64,000 bases of DNA from an uncultured beta proteobacterium (GCA_903908065.1 CAIVQO010000008.1:1-64000), one strand, 5' to 3'; counted from the stretch's first letter, positions 8,501 to 18,059 are shown. Made by a program: numbers and translations. The notes: generated from the letters alone by a model not told the origin.

Positions 8501-11365
8501 GCCGATGCGCACCGGCGGTGGCGATGGGAAGCTGACCACCTCGGCCGATTCCGGCTCGGGCTCCGGCGCGGGTTCGGGTTCCGGCGCAGGGGCGGGCGCG
8601 GGCTCGGGCTCAGGTTCCAGCACAGGGGCGGGCTCGGGTTCCGGCGCAGGTTCCTCGACTGGTTCAATCGCAGCGATTGTCGGCAGCTCCGGTACCCCGG
8701 CATCGGGCACGGACGGGGCGGGCTCCATCGCTGTGGCGATCGGCTCCGCAATGTCCGGCAGGCTGAGTTCGAAAGTGGGCTCTGGCTCTGGCTCTGGTGT
8801 CGGTTCGGGCGCGGGCGCGGGCTCGGGCCCGGGCGTGGCAGGGGCTGCTTCCACCGGCAATTCTTTAGGCAGCGCTTCCGGAGCCGGCCCTGGCGAAGCT
8901 TCTGCCACAGGAGTCGGCGCTGGTGCTACGGCGGCCGGCGCTTCTTCGGCCGTTCCGCTCAGCACGGCGCAGCGCCGGGCGAGTTCAGCGTAGTCGTGGT
9001 GCTGGCTGCCACCGCCTTCGAGCTGCTTCACCCAGTGGGCAAACAGCATTGCGGCATGGTCGAGCATTTCCAGCAGGCCAGGACTGGCGGGCTTGGTATC
9101 GTGCAGCCAGGCATTGAGCACCTGTTCGACACCCCATGCGGCCTCGCCAAGCTCGGCAAGGCCAACCATGCGACCGCTGCCTTTCAGGGTATGGAAGCTG
9201 CGACGGACGGTGACCAGGACCTCATTGCTGGCCGGCGCAGCATGCAGCATCGGCAGGTTTGCATTGATGGTGCCGAGAACTTCGTTGGCTTCCTCGAGGA
9301 AAATACCCAGCAGTTCGGCGTCGAGGTCTTCTTCGCTTGCCTCCATGAGGCGTTCGGCCTCTGCCGATGGCGCCGGGGCCGCAACGACGACCGGCGGGAC
9401 GGCAACGGGCGGCTCCGGCTCGGCGGGTACTTCGAAACCTTCGACTTCGAAATCGGGAAGACCTTCCTCTGCCGCTGGCGCTTCGGCTGCCTCTGGCGCC
9501 GACAGCGGCTCGGATAGCGGCTGTGCTTCCGGTTCCAGTTCCGGCGCGGGCGTGGGTGCGGGGGCGGGTGCGTCCGGGACGATGGCCGCCTCGGGCGCCA
9601 CGGGTGCCACCGGGGCTGCGGTGGCGGCCTCTGGGACGGGCGCCGGTGTCGACGCTTCCGCTACCGCCGGGGCGACGGGTTCGGGCTCTTCGCGTACCGG
9701 GGCCGGGCGAGGCGGCGGCGGTGCCAGGATGGCGTCGATGTCGGCCGCGCCACCTTGCAACTGGGTGACGAAGAATCCAAGCGCCGAGAGTTTCTTGGCG
9801 ACATCCTCGAACTCGCCCGCCTCGGGCGCGAATCCGGCCTGGGCAAAGCGCCCGATCGCGCTGGCGCATTCCGCCAGCACGGCGTTGGCGCGATCCTGGC
9901 CAAGGACCAACAAGGCTCCCTGGATCTGTCGGATCGGCTTTTCCAGCGCGGCCAGCCCGGACTGTTTGCTGCTGTCGCGGAAGAAGGCGTCGAGCGCCGT
10001 TTCGATGGTGCCGAGGTTGCTCTTGATTTCGCGCGCGACGGATTCCAGCAGCAGGCGTTCCTGCGCACGCCGCGACATGGCGTCGAGGTGCGGCAATTCG
10101 AGCATGCCGAGTTCCTCGCCGCGCTCGACGGCCGCCAGGCGTTCGATGACGGCATCCGTCGAATGCGCAAAATCAGCGTCGAGGGACTGGAAATTTTCCA
10201 GGGCCGATTCTGCCAACAGCAATGCCGTGGCCATTTCCAGCGCCATCACCTCGTTATGGCGCGACGGATCGCGGCGCAGGCGATCGGCGCTGTCGAGGAT
10301 GGCGGCGGTCAAGCGCTGGTAATCGGCCTGGCCGGTGGCGGCGCCCTCTTCTGCGATTTTCGCGGTACGTTCATGGAACGGTGGCAGCGCCGCGGCGGTG
10401 CCGGCGCAAAGTCGGTTCCAGTCATCCTTGGCGCCGGCCAGCAGGTCGCGCAGGCGGCGGATGACCGGAAGCAGGCGTTCGGTCTCCGACGGGGTGGCGG
10501 TCGGCACCATGCCGTCCAGCCGGTAGGCAGCGCGGACCACCGCCAGGGCGTCGCCCCCCGCGGTGGCGCATGCGGCCAGGTAAAGCGCTTCGCGCAGCGC
10601 CTGTTCCGGAACTTCGGTTTGCCCTTCGCTGAGCTTTTTGACCAGGGCACCGAGGCGCATGGCAAAGCGTTTGGCATCGCCGGCATCCGGCAGGCCGCCG
10701 GCGGCCATGGCATCCAGCACGCCGATCGATACCCACCAGTAGGCGCGCGCTGCGGGCGTGCCGCGTGTCATCTCGATCATCGCGGTCGAGACTTTCATTT
10801 CGGCGGCGCCTTTGCGGTCGCCCTTAAGCCATTTCAAGAGGCCGCGTTCGAAACCCAGGCGCGCCGCCTTGATTCGCGCCGCCAGCGCCTCGGCAGCAAG
10901 GGCCGGGGGATCCTTTTCGCGCTTCGGTGGGCGTTGTGTCAGATCGGGGAAGAACAGGGCGGATGGACCGGGTGCGGCCAATCCGCGTGCCACGGCCATG
11001 GCCGAATACGCGCCGATCAGTTTCAGGGGCTGATCCGGGTGGCCCGCCATGAGGCCGTCGAGGTAGGCGCGCAGTGCACGGAAACCCGACTGCGCGGCGG
11101 CGATTGCGGCACCGGAATCCTTGGCGGAGCCGTCGCCGAGCGCGGCAAGCAGCTGTTCTATGGCGTCGGCGAATTCGGTAATGCCTTCCAGGCCGACAAT
11201 GGCCAGCGCGCCATGCGCCTGGTGCATGCTGGCACGTGCCTTGGTCAGGCCATCGCCTGCCGTGTCGGCGGCATAGGCCGTGAGGCACTCGCCCGCGCGC
11301 TCGAGGGCAAGGTCGATCTCTCCCTTGACCCAGGACAGCGGGCCGATATCCAGTTCCACGCTCAT
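5594..11365 (-). CDS. chpA: Hybrid CheA-type histidine kinase/response regulator of the Pil-Chp system
   Basis: 1,923 residues. Long Ala/Pro/Glu-rich linkers separate Hpt modules. Two Hpt modules keep the phosphoacceptor motif HTLKGS (His near residues 725 and 1184). A third resembles Hpt but reads AHTTAS near 995, and the N-terminal region looks like decayed Hpt or FimL-like repeats. The CheA core follows: dimerisation region from about 1,290, N box (HMLRNSIAHGLE, near 1,492), G1 (DDGAG), G2 (GRGVGMDVV, near 1,588), a CheW-like domain, and a C-terminal receiver with acceptor Asp in LLDIEMPRMDG (near 1,852). ChpA/PilL relays signals from PilJ to PilG and PilH to control type IV pilus extension and retraction. 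It is the last pil gene of the operon, 40 bases after pilJ. Confidence 0.93.
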   Translation of the reverse strand: MSVELDIGPLSWVKGEIDLALERAGECLTAYAADTAGDGLTKARASMHQAHGALAIVGLEGITEFADAIEQLLAALGDGSAKDSGAAIAAAQSGFRALRAYLDGLMAGHPDQPLKLIGAYSAMAVARGLAAPGPSALFFPDLTQRPPKREKDPPALAAEALAARIKAARLGFERGLLKWLKGDRKGAAEMKVSTAMIEMTRGTPAARAYWWVSIGVLDAMAAGGLPDAGDAKRFAMRLGALVKKLSEGQTEVPEQALREALYLAACATAGGDALAVVRAAYRLDGMVPTATPSETERLLPVIRRLRDLLAGAKDDWNRLCAGTAAALPPFHERTAKIAEEGAATGQADYQRLTAAILDSADRLRRDPSRHNEVMALEMATALLLAESALENFQSLDADFAHSTDAVIERLAAVERGEELGMLELPHLDAMSRRAQERLLLESVAREIKSNLGTIETALDAFFRDSSKQSGLAALEKPIRQIQGALLVLGQDRANAVLAECASAIGRFAQAGFAPEAGEFEDVAKKLSALGFFVTQLQGGAADIDAILAPPPPRPAPVREEPEPVAPAVAEASTPAPVPEAATAAPVAPVAPEAAIVPDAPAPAPTPAPELEPEAQPLSEPLSAPEAAEAPAAEEGLPDFEVEGFEVPAEPEPPVAVPPVVVAAPAPSAEAERLMEASEEDLDAELLGIFLEEANEVLGTINANLPMLHAAPASNEVLVTVRRSFHTLKGSGRMVGLAELGEAAWGVEQVLNAWLHDTKPASPGLLEMLDHAAMLFAHWVKQLEGGGSQHHDYAELARRCAVLSGTAEEAPAAVAPAPTPVAEASPGPAPEALPKELPVEAAPATPGPEPAPAPEPTPEPEPEPTFELSLPDIAEPIATAMEPAPSVPDAGVPELPTIAAIEPVEEPAPEPEPAPVLEPEPEPAPAPAPEPEPAPEPEPESAEVVSFPSPPPVRIGDVEVSPVLYNLYLDETREHVATLQANLGQEAVPSNEVIRAAHTTASISAATGILPISGLARALEDALGRLALIGAMPTEAQRYVLARCAGALEGMLGAVAQRRMPGEEQDLTDELKAMNPAIEPVSEVPAAIASPVELPSGDAAPDQAETPAAGDVPTEATAQPVLPEVSISAADRRAARMEDEIDVQILPLFLEESVDLMRDISETLRQWRGDPNNAEVAKSLQRYLHTLKGSARMAGAMGCGELLHSMEDRIDQAVRMKSVQTATLDGLETSYDRAAMLIDRLRNPGVASIEPEPPKSEVQVASVSVETVTETQATAVEAPTATPHPAAPARQGPGAAPFVPTAQVQLRVRADLVDQLVNEAGEVAIARGRIEGELLALKASMLDLTENIIRLRKQLREVEIQAESQMMSQQALASERAQEFDPLEFDRFTRFQEVTRMMAESVNDVATVQQNLMRNLDHANAAVAAQARLSRELQQRLMGVRMVPFESIAERLHRVVRQAAKDTGKRANLDIRHGQTELDRSVLDKMGGPLEHMLRNSIAHGLESPEKRSTTGKDPIGQITLSLAQEGNEIVVSISDDGAGLNLEKIRHRAIDRGLLAPDAMPDDHTLTQMILQSGFSTADEVTTLAGRGVGMDVVRNETASLGGRIEISSVSGKGATFRVYLPLTLAVTQVVLVTVGSRHYAVPSSMIEQATEHRPAAAEEIRKAGSTEWLGNPYPYHYLGKLLGDSNAMPPQERRHWILLIRGGTERVALEVDSLSGNQEVVVKAVGPQLARIPGLAGATVLANGEIALILNPVALAARVAERSSVPPPVEVVAPAAEAQVVPAALTATTVRTGPASTAAAAAVMVVDDSLTVRKISGRLLARHGYHVLTAKDGVDALEQLADVMPDVMLLDIEMPRMDGFDLARNIRGDKRLKHIPLIMITSRTADKHRQMAMEIGVNHYLGKPYDEDDLLNCIRQCIPGQQ
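8910..8934 (+). repeat. Dispersed 26-bp word, copy 1
   Basis: Reads GGAGTCGGCGCTG, then GTGCT, then ACGGCGG. It lies antisense inside a low-complexity Ala/Pro linker of chpA, where protein constraint is weak, and is read there as the peptide AVAPAPT. Confidence 0.65.
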
Positions 11366-11405
11366 GAGGGCTAGTTGTTGTTTGTAGGACCCGGGCTGCT
11401 GTGAA

Positions 11406-13442
11406 TCAAACCTTGAAGCCGGAGACTGAACCCTTCAGCTCCGCAGCAAGTTCCGTCAATTCGCCAATCGAGACGGCGGTCTGCTGCGTGCTGGTGGTGG
11501 TCTGGCCGGTAATCTGCAAGATGTGCTGCATGGACGAGGCCACCTTGGTGGCGATATCGGCCTGCGTTTGCGTATCGGACGAGATCTTTTGAATCAGGCG
11601 CGCCAGATCCTGCGACACGCTGGAGATTTCTGACAGCGCCTGGCCAGCGGCATCGGACAGCTTGGCTCCTTCAACCACGCCCTGCGTCGAGTGTTCCATG
11701 GCAGCTACGGCGTCATGGGTGTCGGTCTGAATCGTCTTGACGATGGCCGCGATCTGCTTCGTCGCCTCGGCGGAACGTTCGGCCAGCCGCTGCACTTCCT
11801 CGGCAACCACCGAGAAGCCACGGCCCGCTTCACCCGCCGATGCCGCCTGGATCGCCGCGTTCAAGGCCAGCACGTTGGTCTGCTCGGTAATGTCCGAGAT
11901 CAGTTCCACGATTTCACCGATCTCCTGCGAGGATTCGCCAAGTCGCTTGATCCGTTTCGACGTCTCCTGGATCTGGGTACGGATGTCGTTCATGCCTGAA
12001 ATCGAGTTCGACACGGCCGAGGATCCCTTGCGCGCCGCTTCCAGCGAGGCATTCGCGACGCGGGCGGATTCAAGGGCCGAGGATGACACCGCTTCCATCG
12101 ACTTGGCCATGTCCAGAACGGTGGCGTTGGCGCTCATGATCTCTTCGGATTGCACCTTGGTCGCGGCAAGCAGCTCGTTGGATGTCGACTGAGCGGCGTT
12201 CGAGGCGCTGGTCACCCGTTCGGCGGCATCGTTGATGCCGCGCACCAGCACGGCGAGTTCCTCAATCGTGTAATTCACCGAGTCGGCAATGGCGCCCGTG
12301 ATGTCCTCGGACACCGTGGCGCGTACCGTGAGGTCGCCGTCGGCGAGGTCGCCCATCTCATTCATCAGCCGCAGAATGGCGCCCTGGGTGGCATCCTTCT
12401 CCGCCTCGGCGATACGTCGTTGCTGTTCCGCCTCGCTGGAACGGCGCACGCCTTCGTCGTTGAAGGCCTTCACCATCAGTACCAGCATCAGAAGCGCGAT
12501 GGAGCCGAAGATTGCCGCTGAGAAGGATGAAAAGTGCTGCTCGGCAATTTCCTTCTCGTAGGCATTTACCAGCGCGTCGGCGTGGCCGGCCATGGTGCGA
12601 AATCCGTTCTGCAGTCCCGATCCGGTCTTGCGTGCTTGGACCAGGGGCTTGAGCTCGCCGCTGAGGGCTGGCACCGCAGCCATCATTGCCTTGAGGCCGA
12701 GCCCCAGGGGGGTATCGGCGGCCGCGAGTTCCTGCGCCGCAGGAATATCCTTGGCCAACTGCACCGCGGTTGCTTCGTCGAAGCCCGGCGCCCAGGCCAG
12801 CTGGTGGGCGCTGCGCAGAATTCGCTCGGTCAGCAGGGGCAGGCGACCGCCGGCGGCTTCCGCGGCCTCGGTCATGGCATGGCCGCGAATTGCGGCCTCG
12901 ACCGCCAGGCGGTTGATCGCCGTGAGCCGGTTCTCGTTGGCCAGCACCAGGTTGATGGCGTCGTTCTGTTTGACCCAGGCCTCGCGCAACGCGTCCAGCG
13001 CGGGGCGCGCCTCGGGGCTGGTGGCGGCGACCTTGACGCCCTTGACTTCGCCGCCTTCGAGTAGGCTTTCCAGCAGCTTGCCGAAGGTATCGCGCGCCTC
13101 GCGCAGCTCCGAGAAGCCGTCCTTCTGGCCTTCCATGGCCGCCAGCGCTGCCTTCGGGATCTGGTGCGTCAGGGGCGCAATATGGCTGGCCACCGACAGG
13201 AAGGTGGTGCCGCGCGCCGTCGTTTGTACTTGCATGAATATGGCGGCGATGGAGATCAGCAGGCTGATGAGGAAAATACTGCCGAGGATGCGGAACTGCG
13301 TATCGATGGCCAGATGCCCAATCAGGGGCATCTTGCTCTGACCGCGCCTGTCAATCAGCGGTGCCGCGCTGGCGGCGGCTCTGGGGTCCCTGGGCTTTCG
13401 TCGATCAAAGCTTGGCAGTTTGAAGGGCAGCTTGAAGGCCAT
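11406..13442 (-). CDS. pilJ: Pil-Chp methyl-accepting chemoreceptor
   Basis: 678 residues. A basic cytoplasmic N-terminus of about 45 residues precedes a first membrane helix ([20 protein letters not shown]). A periplasmic PilJ-type helical sensor follows, then a second membrane helix near 305-325 ([13 protein letters not shown]), a HAMP-like segment, and a methyl-accepting domain. The signalling hairpin tip is intact ([16 protein letters not shown] followed by [13 protein letters not shown]). PilJ is the receptor that feeds surface or pilus-related signals to ChpA through the CheW-like PilI. It sits between pilI (21 bases upstream) and chpA in the same operon. Confidence 0.93.
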   Translation of the reverse strand: MAFKLPFKLPSFDRRKPRDPRAAASAAPLIDRRGQSKMPLIGHLAIDTQFRILGSIFLISLLISIAAIFMQVQTTARGTTFLSVASHIAPLTHQIPKAALAAMEGQKDGFSELREARDTFGKLLESLLEGGEVKGVKVAATSPEARPALDALREAWVKQNDAINLVLANENRLTAINRLAVEAAIRGHAMTEAAEAAGGRLPLLTERILRSAHQLAWAPGFDEATAVQLAKDIPAAQELAAADTPLGLGLKAMMAAVPALSGELKPLVQARKTGSGLQNGFRTMAGHADALVNAYEKEIAEQHFSSFSAAIFGSIALLMLVLMVKAFNDEGVRRSSEAEQQRRIAEAEKDATQGAILRLMNEMGDLADGDLTVRATVSEDITGAIADSVNYTIEELAVLVRGINDAAERVTSASNAAQSTSNELLAATKVQSEEIMSANATVLDMAKSMEAVSSSALESARVANASLEAARKGSSAVSNSISGMNDIRTQIQETSKRIKRLGESSQEIGEIVELISDITEQTNVLALNAAIQAASAGEAGRGFSVVAEEVQRLAERSAEATKQIAAIVKTIQTDTHDAVAAMEHSTQGVVEGAKLSDAAGQALSEISSVSQDLARLIQKISSDTQTQADIATKVASSMQHILQITGQTTTSTQQTAVSIGELTELAAELKGSVSGFKV

Positions 13443-13463
13443 GGTCTTTCCTCTCCGGTGCGC

Positions 13464-14006
13464 TCAAAGCGCAATATCTAGGTAGCGTGGATCCGCCAGC
13501 AGGGCAGGAATGCGCAACTGGGTCCAGACGACCTCCTGCGCATCCTTGAAACGTCCTCCAAGCCAGGGCGCGGTTTCGCCGATGCCGGTGCGAACCTCGC
13601 CGGTGGCACGCATTTCCAGCTGCGGGCGCAAACCGAGGGCACGACGCACCAGCAGCGCGCTGTTGATGCCTTGGCGGGCGCCGATCAGCAGCAGGCGCGA
13701 CTGGGCATTGATCGGGGTAGGCGCACCGCCGCGCCAGGCAGCGAAATCCACCACGCTGTAGAGCACGCCACGAATGTTGGCGATGCCGGTGAACCACGGC
13801 TTGGTCAGCGGTGCCGGGGTGAGCTCAGGCAACGGCGTGACTTCGCCCGAATCGGCCAGGTCGATCAGCCAGCGGCTTCCCCCCGTCAGTTCATCGGCGC
13901 CCGACTCGATGCCAAGCAGGGCATTGCCACCCTCGCCGCGCCGGGCAGATACCAGGCGATCGGAGAGGTTCTGCTGGAACTCGCGCAGGCTGATGCGTTT
14001 TGCCAT
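13464..14006 (-). CDS. pilI: CheW-like adaptor of the Pil-Chp system
   Basis: 180 residues forming one CheW domain (GIANIRGVLYSVVDFAAWRGG, then RLLLIGARQGINSALLVRRALGL). It would couple the receptor PilJ to the kinase ChpA in the cytoplasm. The start overlaps the pilH stop by one base, which suggests coupled translation. The identification rests on domain type plus its fixed place between pilH and pilJ. Confidence 0.9.
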   Translation of the reverse strand: MAKRISLREFQQNLSDRLVSARRGEGGNALLGIESGADELTGGSRWLIDLADSGEVTPLPELTPAPLTKPWFTGIANIRGVLYSVVDFAAWRGGAPTPINAQSRLLLIGARQGINSALLVRRALGLRPQLEMRATGEVRTGIGETAPWLGGRFKDAQEVVWTQLRIPALLADPRYLDIAL

Positions 14007-14371
14007 TATCCGAGCGCGGCGATCTTGGCCAGTAGAGCCGGCCCGTCAACCGGCTTGGTGACATAGTCCTGGGCACCCTGGCGCATGCCCCACAGCTTGT
14101 CGGTTTCCTGATTCTTGGTGGTGCACATGATGACCGGGATGTCCTTGGTTTCCTCATCCTTCGACAGCGCACGGGTGGCCTGGAACCCATTGGTACCGGG
14201 CATCACGACGTCCATCAGGATCAAATCGGGCTTGATCTGCTTGGCGCGGGCGATGCCTTCGTCACCGCTTTCGGCAGTGCTGACCTGATAGCCGGCGCCA
14301 CTCAGCAATTCAGTCAGGATATGACGTTCGGTGGGAGAGTCATCGACGATCAGTACATTCTTGATGGGCAT
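14006..14371 (-). CDS. pilH: Twitching-motility response regulator PilH
   Basis: 121-residue stand-alone receiver. VLIVDDSP supplies the acidic pocket, the phosphoacceptor Asp is in [14 protein letters not shown], and CTT plus YVTKPV give the conserved Thr and Lys. The ATG at 14371 is chosen because GAGGT lies just upstream and the receiver starts at once; the longer open frame adds an unrelated 18 residues. PilH acts with PilG downstream of ChpA, usually favouring pilus retraction or phosphate drainage. It overlaps pilI by one base. Confidence 0.92.
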   Translation of the reverse strand: MPIKNVLIVDDSPTERHILTELLSGAGYQVSTAESGDEGIARAKQIKPDLILMDVVMPGTNGFQATRALSKDEETKDIPVIMCTTKNQETDKLWGMRQGAQDYVTKPVDGPALLAKIAALG

Positions 14372-14399
14372 GATGCTTACCTCGCAAACTGGAAAACGA

Positions 14400-14792
14400 T
14401 CAGCCGCCACCGGCATGGTCGGCAACGGTCTTGAGCAGGCTGTCCTTGGTGAAGGGCTTGGTCAGGTATTCGTCGGAACCGACCATGCGGCCGCGCGCGC
14501 GGTCGAACAGGCCGTCCTTGGACGAGAGCATGATCACCGGCGTGGCGGAGAATTTCGGATTCTTCTTGATCAGTGCACAGGTCTGGTAGCCGTCCAGGCG
14601 CGGCATCAGGATGTCGCAGAAGACCACGTGCGGCTGGTGATCGTTGATCTTTGCCAACGCGTCGAACCCGTCTTCCGCCAATACCACCTGGGCACCGGCC
14701 TGCAGCAGAAATATCTCGGCGGTCTTGCGAATGGTGTTCGAATCGTCGATCACCATCACCTTGATGCCGGAGAGCTTAGGTGTCTCGCTCAC
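14400..14792 (-). CDS. pilG: Twitching-motility response regulator PilG
   Basis: 130-residue stand-alone receiver and first gene of the pilGHIJ-chpA operon. It has VMVIDDSNTIRKTAEIFL at the N-terminus, Asp in FCDILMPRLDGYQ, and the switch residues in IMLSSKDGLFDRAR and YLTKPF. These are signature PilG sequences. PilG is phosphorylated by ChpA and promotes pilus extension in known systems. The gene is 28 bases upstream of pilH. Confidence 0.93.
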   Translation of the reverse strand: MSETPKLSGIKVMVIDDSNTIRKTAEIFLLQAGAQVVLAEDGFDALAKINDHQPHVVFCDILMPRLDGYQTCALIKKNPKFSATPVIMLSSKDGLFDRARGRMVGSDEYLTKPFTKDSLLKTVADHAGGG

Positions 14793-15158
14793 ATTACTCC
14801 AAGCCGAATCAGCGGTTCGAACACCGGGAGTACACGCTGGCGCAAGCTCGTGCCGTCACAAGTTGCCGCCATGGCATATGCCATTCATCCCCCCGCCCGC
14901 ATGTTGTCAAAATTCTTCAGCTAAGCACTGCAAGTTGTAATCATACTTAGATTTTTGCGCTTGCAAAGCACTCTTGGCGCATATTCCGTGGGCAATAGCG
15001 CCGCCTGTGGGAATTTTGTGAGGCTCCGGCAATTTTCCCGCGCTGGCGAGCAAGGGACCGGAACCGGACGCGAAATCCCCGGTTTTCGGCCCGACAAAGG
15101 CCATCGGCTAAAATTCGCTTCATCCCTTTCCGCCCATGCCGGAACACTTCCGCGCCCA
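14793..15158. promoter_or_regulatory. Divergent intergenic region between pilG and thiD
   Basis: About 366 bases with no convincing gene, more AT-rich than its flanks near 14,900-14,960. On the minus strand TTGACA (14905-14910) could be the -35 box of the pil operon. A perfect 14-bp palindrome, ATGGCATATGCCAT (14871-14884), lies just downstream of it and could be an operator. Toward thiD, TTCGGC (15085-15090) and TAAAAT (15109-15114) are 18 bases apart and make a possible promoter. I see no TPP riboswitch signature upstream of thiD. Confidence 0.4.
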
Positions 15159-16016
15159 ATGACTGCCGCTGCCAAAGTACCCGCCGTCCCGCCTGCCGTA
15201 CTCAGTTTTGCCGCCTCCGATCCCACCGGCGGAGCCGGCATCCAGGCCGATATCCTGACCGTGGCCAGCCTAGGCTGCCATCCGTTGTCGGTGCTTACTG
15301 CCATCACCGTGCAGGACACCACCGGCGTCGAGGGCGTGTTGCCTATCGATGCGGGTTGGGTGGCGGACCAGGCGCGAGCCCTGCTGGAGGACATGCCGGT
15401 CGCTGCGTTCAAGATCGGGCTGCTGGGCAGCGTCGAGGTGATCGCCGCCATCGCCGAGGTGGTGGCGGATTACCCGGACATTCCGCTGGTGCTCGATCCG
15501 GTCCTGGCGTCTGGTCGCGGCGACCAGTTTGCCGACGAAGAGATGATCGAGGCCATGATCGGCCTGCTCTTGCCGCAGACCACGCTGATCACGCCCAACA
15601 GCCTCGAAGCACGGCGGCTGGCACAGCAACTCGGCGTCGGCGAGGATGGCCGGCGCGATTCCGGTCTGGCGGAATGCGCGCGCGCCCTGCTCGATGCCGG
15701 ATGCGAGCAGGTGCTGGTGACCGGCACCCACGAAGGCACGGCGCAGGTGGTGAATACCCTGTATGGCAGCCACGGCGTGATCCGCAGCGACCGCTGGGAG
15801 CGCTTGCCCGGCAGCTATCACGGCTCTGGCTGTACCCTGGCTTCGGCGGTGGCGGCCTATCTGGCCTGTGGCGCGGGCATCGGCGACGCGGCGCACGGCG
15901 CGCAGGAATACACTTGGCGCACCCTGGCCGCGGGCTACCGGCCGGGCATGGGACAATTCATTCCGGATCGGCTATTCTGGTCGCGGGAGGAAACCGACGA
16001 TGCCGACAAGGGCTGA
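15159..16016 (+). CDS. thiD: Hydroxymethylpyrimidine (phosphate) kinase
   Basis: 285 residues of the ribokinase fold. The N-terminal motif SFAASDPTGGAGIQAD binds the pyrimidine, and the C-terminal block GSYHGSGCTLASAVAAYLA holds the phosphate-binding/anion-hole residues. ThiD phosphorylates HMP and HMP-P for thiamine synthesis. The ATG at 15159 is where family homology begins; the frame is open for 68 codons upstream. thiE follows closely and thiC lies about 12 kb away on the other strand. Confidence 0.92.
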   Translation: MTAAAKVPAVPPAVLSFAASDPTGGAGIQADILTVASLGCHPLSVLTAITVQDTTGVEGVLPIDAGWVADQARALLEDMPVAAFKIGLLGSVEVIAAIAEVVADYPDIPLVLDPVLASGRGDQFADEEMIEAMIGLLLPQTTLITPNSLEARRLAQQLGVGEDGRRDSGLAECARALLDAGCEQVLVTGTHEGTAQVVNTLYGSHGVIRSDRWERLPGSYHGSGCTLASAVAAYLACGAGIGDAAHGAQEYTWRTLAAGYRPGMGQFIPDRLFWSREETDDADKG

Positions 16017-16049
16017 AAGCAGGCCTGAATGGGCAAAAGGGGAAATATC

Positions 16050-16679
16050 GTGAGCTTGAAGGGCCTGTGTGCGGTCACGCTCGACGACATGCTGTTGCCG
16101 CGCCTTTCGGCGCTGGTCAGGGCTGCGCTCGACGGCGGCACGCCCTGGGTCCAATACCGCAACAAGACCGCGCCGCGCGCCCTGCGCCGCGCCCAGGCCG
16201 CCGAATTGCTGCGCATCTGCCGTGCTGCCGGCGCCAGCCTGATCATCAACGACGACGTCTGGCTGGCGGTCGAGATCGGCGCCGATGGCGCCCATGTGGG
16301 GCGTGGCGACGCGCCGGGCGGATCCCTGCTGGCAGCGCGCGAAGCCTTGGGCCCGAAGCGCATCCTCGGCGTTTCCTGCTATGACGACCTTGCGCTGGCC
16401 GAAGAGGCCGCCCAGGCCGGTGCCGACTATGTCGCCTTCGGCAGCATGTTTCCCTCGCGCACCAAGCCCGATACAGTCAGCGCGCCGCTCGAAATCCTGG
16501 GCCAGGCCAGGCGTTTCGGCCTGCCGGTGGTGGCCATCGGCGGCATCACGCTGGAGAACGCGCCGCAGCTGATCAAGGCCGGCGCCGACATGCTGGCGGT
16601 GGTGAGCGACCTGTTCGATGCCATGGACATCAAGGCGCGCGCCGAGGCCTACCAGAACCTTTTTGCCGCCGCGAAGTGA
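16050..16679 (+). CDS. thiE: Thiamine-phosphate synthase
   Basis: 209 residues with a TIM-barrel ThiE pattern: YRNKTAPRALR, LIINDDVWLA, GADGAHVGRGD, and the phosphate-binding segment VVAIGGITLENAPQLIKAGAD. It joins HMP-PP to the thiazole phosphate to make thiamine phosphate. I chose GTG at 16050 because AGGGGA is well placed upstream and homology starts there; an ATG at 16029 would add seven residues. It follows thiD in the same direction. Confidence 0.92.
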   Translation: MSLKGLCAVTLDDMLLPRLSALVRAALDGGTPWVQYRNKTAPRALRRAQAAELLRICRAAGASLIINDDVWLAVEIGADGAHVGRGDAPGGSLLAAREALGPKRILGVSCYDDLALAEEAAQAGADYVAFGSMFPSRTKPDTVSAPLEILGQARRFGLPVVAIGGITLENAPQLIKAGADMLAVVSDLFDAMDIKARAEAYQNLFAAAK

Positions 16680-16739
16680 AGCGGCGCTGTTTCGCCGGCG
16701 GTGATGCCGCCATTTCCTGAATCGAAAGACGAGCCGACC

Positions 16740-18017
16740 ATGTCACGCAACGAAGACCTGTTTTCCCGCGCCCAGAAAACCATCCCCGGCGGCGTCAATT
16801 CACCCGTCCGCGCCTTCCGTTCGGTGGGCGGCGCGCCGCGCTTCTTTGCGCGCGGCGAGGGTTCGCGGGTGTGGGATGCCGACGGCAAGGCCTATCTCGA
16901 CTATGTGGGATCCTGGGGACCGCTGATCCTCGGCCACGCCGACCCCGACACGGTGGCGGCGGTACAGCAGGCGGCGGCCAAGGGACTTTCCTTCGGTGCG
17001 CCGACCGAGGCCGAGATCGAACTCGCCGAACTGCTGGTGCAGCGCGTGCCGAGCATGGACATGGTGCGTCTGGTGTCCTCCGGCACCGAGGCGACCATGA
17101 GCGCGATCCGCCTGGCGCGCGGCTTCACCGGACGCGACGTGATCGTCAAGTTCGAGGGCTGCTACCACGGCCATGGCGACAGCCTGCTGGTCAAGGCCGG
17201 TTCCGGCCTACTGACCTTCGGCAACCCGTCCTCCGCCGGTGTACCCGCCGACCTCGCCCAGCACACCCTGGTGCTCGACTACAACGATGCCCAGGGCCTG
17301 GCCGATGCCTTCGCCAAACACGGCAAGACCATCGCCTGCGTGATCGTCGAGCCGGTGGCCGGCAACATGAACCTGATCGCGCCCAAACCCGAGTTCCTCG
17401 CCGCAATGCGCGAGCTATGCACGACGCATGGCGCCGTACTGATCTTCGACGAGGTGATGACCGGGTTCCGCGTCGGGCCGGGATCCGCACAGGGGCTGTA
17501 CGGCATCACGCCCGACCTGTCGACCTTCGGCAAGGTGGTCGGCGGCGGCATGCCGCTGGGCGCTTTTGGCGGCCGTCGCGAGATCATGGAAAAGATTGCG
17601 CCGCTCGGCCCCGTGTACCAGGCCGGCACGCTGTCGGGCAATCCGCTCTCGGTGGCGGCGGGCCTGGTGACCTTGAAGAAGATTGCGACCCCCGGCTTCT
17701 ACGAGGCCCTGAAGGCACGCACCAAATCGCTCGTCGATGGCCTGGCCGGCGCGGCGCAGAGGCATGGCGTGAAGTTCAGCGCGCAGTCGGTGGGCGGCAT
17801 GTTCGGCGTGTACTTCGCCGCCACGCCGCCGACCTCCTATGCGGAAGTCATGGCCAGCGACAAGGAGGCCTTCAACCGCTTCTTCCACGCCATGCTCGAT
17901 GCCGGCGTTTATCTGGCGCCGTCGGCCTACGAGGCCGGCTTCGTTTCGGCGGCGCATTCCGACGCGGATATTGCGGCGACGGTGGCTGCGGCCGAGGCGA
18001 TTTTTACCGCGGGCTGA
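16740..18017 (+). CDS. hemL: Glutamate-1-semialdehyde 2,1-aminomutase
   Basis: 425 residues, the normal length. The N-terminus [20 protein letters not shown] is typical, and the PLP lysine is in [12 protein letters not shown] (near residue 264). The enzyme makes 5-aminolevulinate in the C5 haem pathway. I chose the ATG at 16740 over the upstream ATG at 16701 because homology starts there. It follows thiE by 60 bases, as in many beta- and gammaproteobacteria where thiamine and haem genes are neighbours without a direct metabolic link. Confidence 0.95.
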   Translation: MSRNEDLFSRAQKTIPGGVNSPVRAFRSVGGAPRFFARGEGSRVWDADGKAYLDYVGSWGPLILGHADPDTVAAVQQAAAKGLSFGAPTEAEIELAELLVQRVPSMDMVRLVSSGTEATMSAIRLARGFTGRDVIVKFEGCYHGHGDSLLVKAGSGLLTFGNPSSAGVPADLAQHTLVLDYNDAQGLADAFAKHGKTIACVIVEPVAGNMNLIAPKPEFLAAMRELCTTHGAVLIFDEVMTGFRVGPGSAQGLYGITPDLSTFGKVVGGGMPLGAFGGRREIMEKIAPLGPVYQAGTLSGNPLSVAAGLVTLKKIATPGFYEALKARTKSLVDGLAGAAQRHGVKFSAQSVGGMFGVYFAATPPTSYAEVMASDKEAFNRFFHAMLDAGVYLAPSAYEAGFVSAAHSDADIAATVAAAEAIFTAG

Positions 18018-18031
18018 GCGGATTCGGATGC

Positions 18032-18057
18032 GAAAGTCGGCGCTGGTGATACGGCGA
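18032..18057 (+). repeat. Dispersed 26-bp word, copy 2
   Basis: Near-consensus copy: GAAAGTCGGCGCTG, GTGAT, ACGGCGA. It lies in the 42-base gap between hemL and the SMR gene and ends 2 bases before the SMR start codon. It is non-coding here. Confidence 0.75.
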
Positions 18058-18059
18058 CC

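Noticed and set aside
8520..9720. Tandem repeats in chpA
   Set aside because: These are low-complexity Pro/Glu/Ala linker codons, not a regular tandem array.
18018..18059. Guanidine riboswitch upstream of the Gdx/SugE gene
   Set aside because: The leader is only 42 bases and is mostly a copy of the dispersed 26-bp word.
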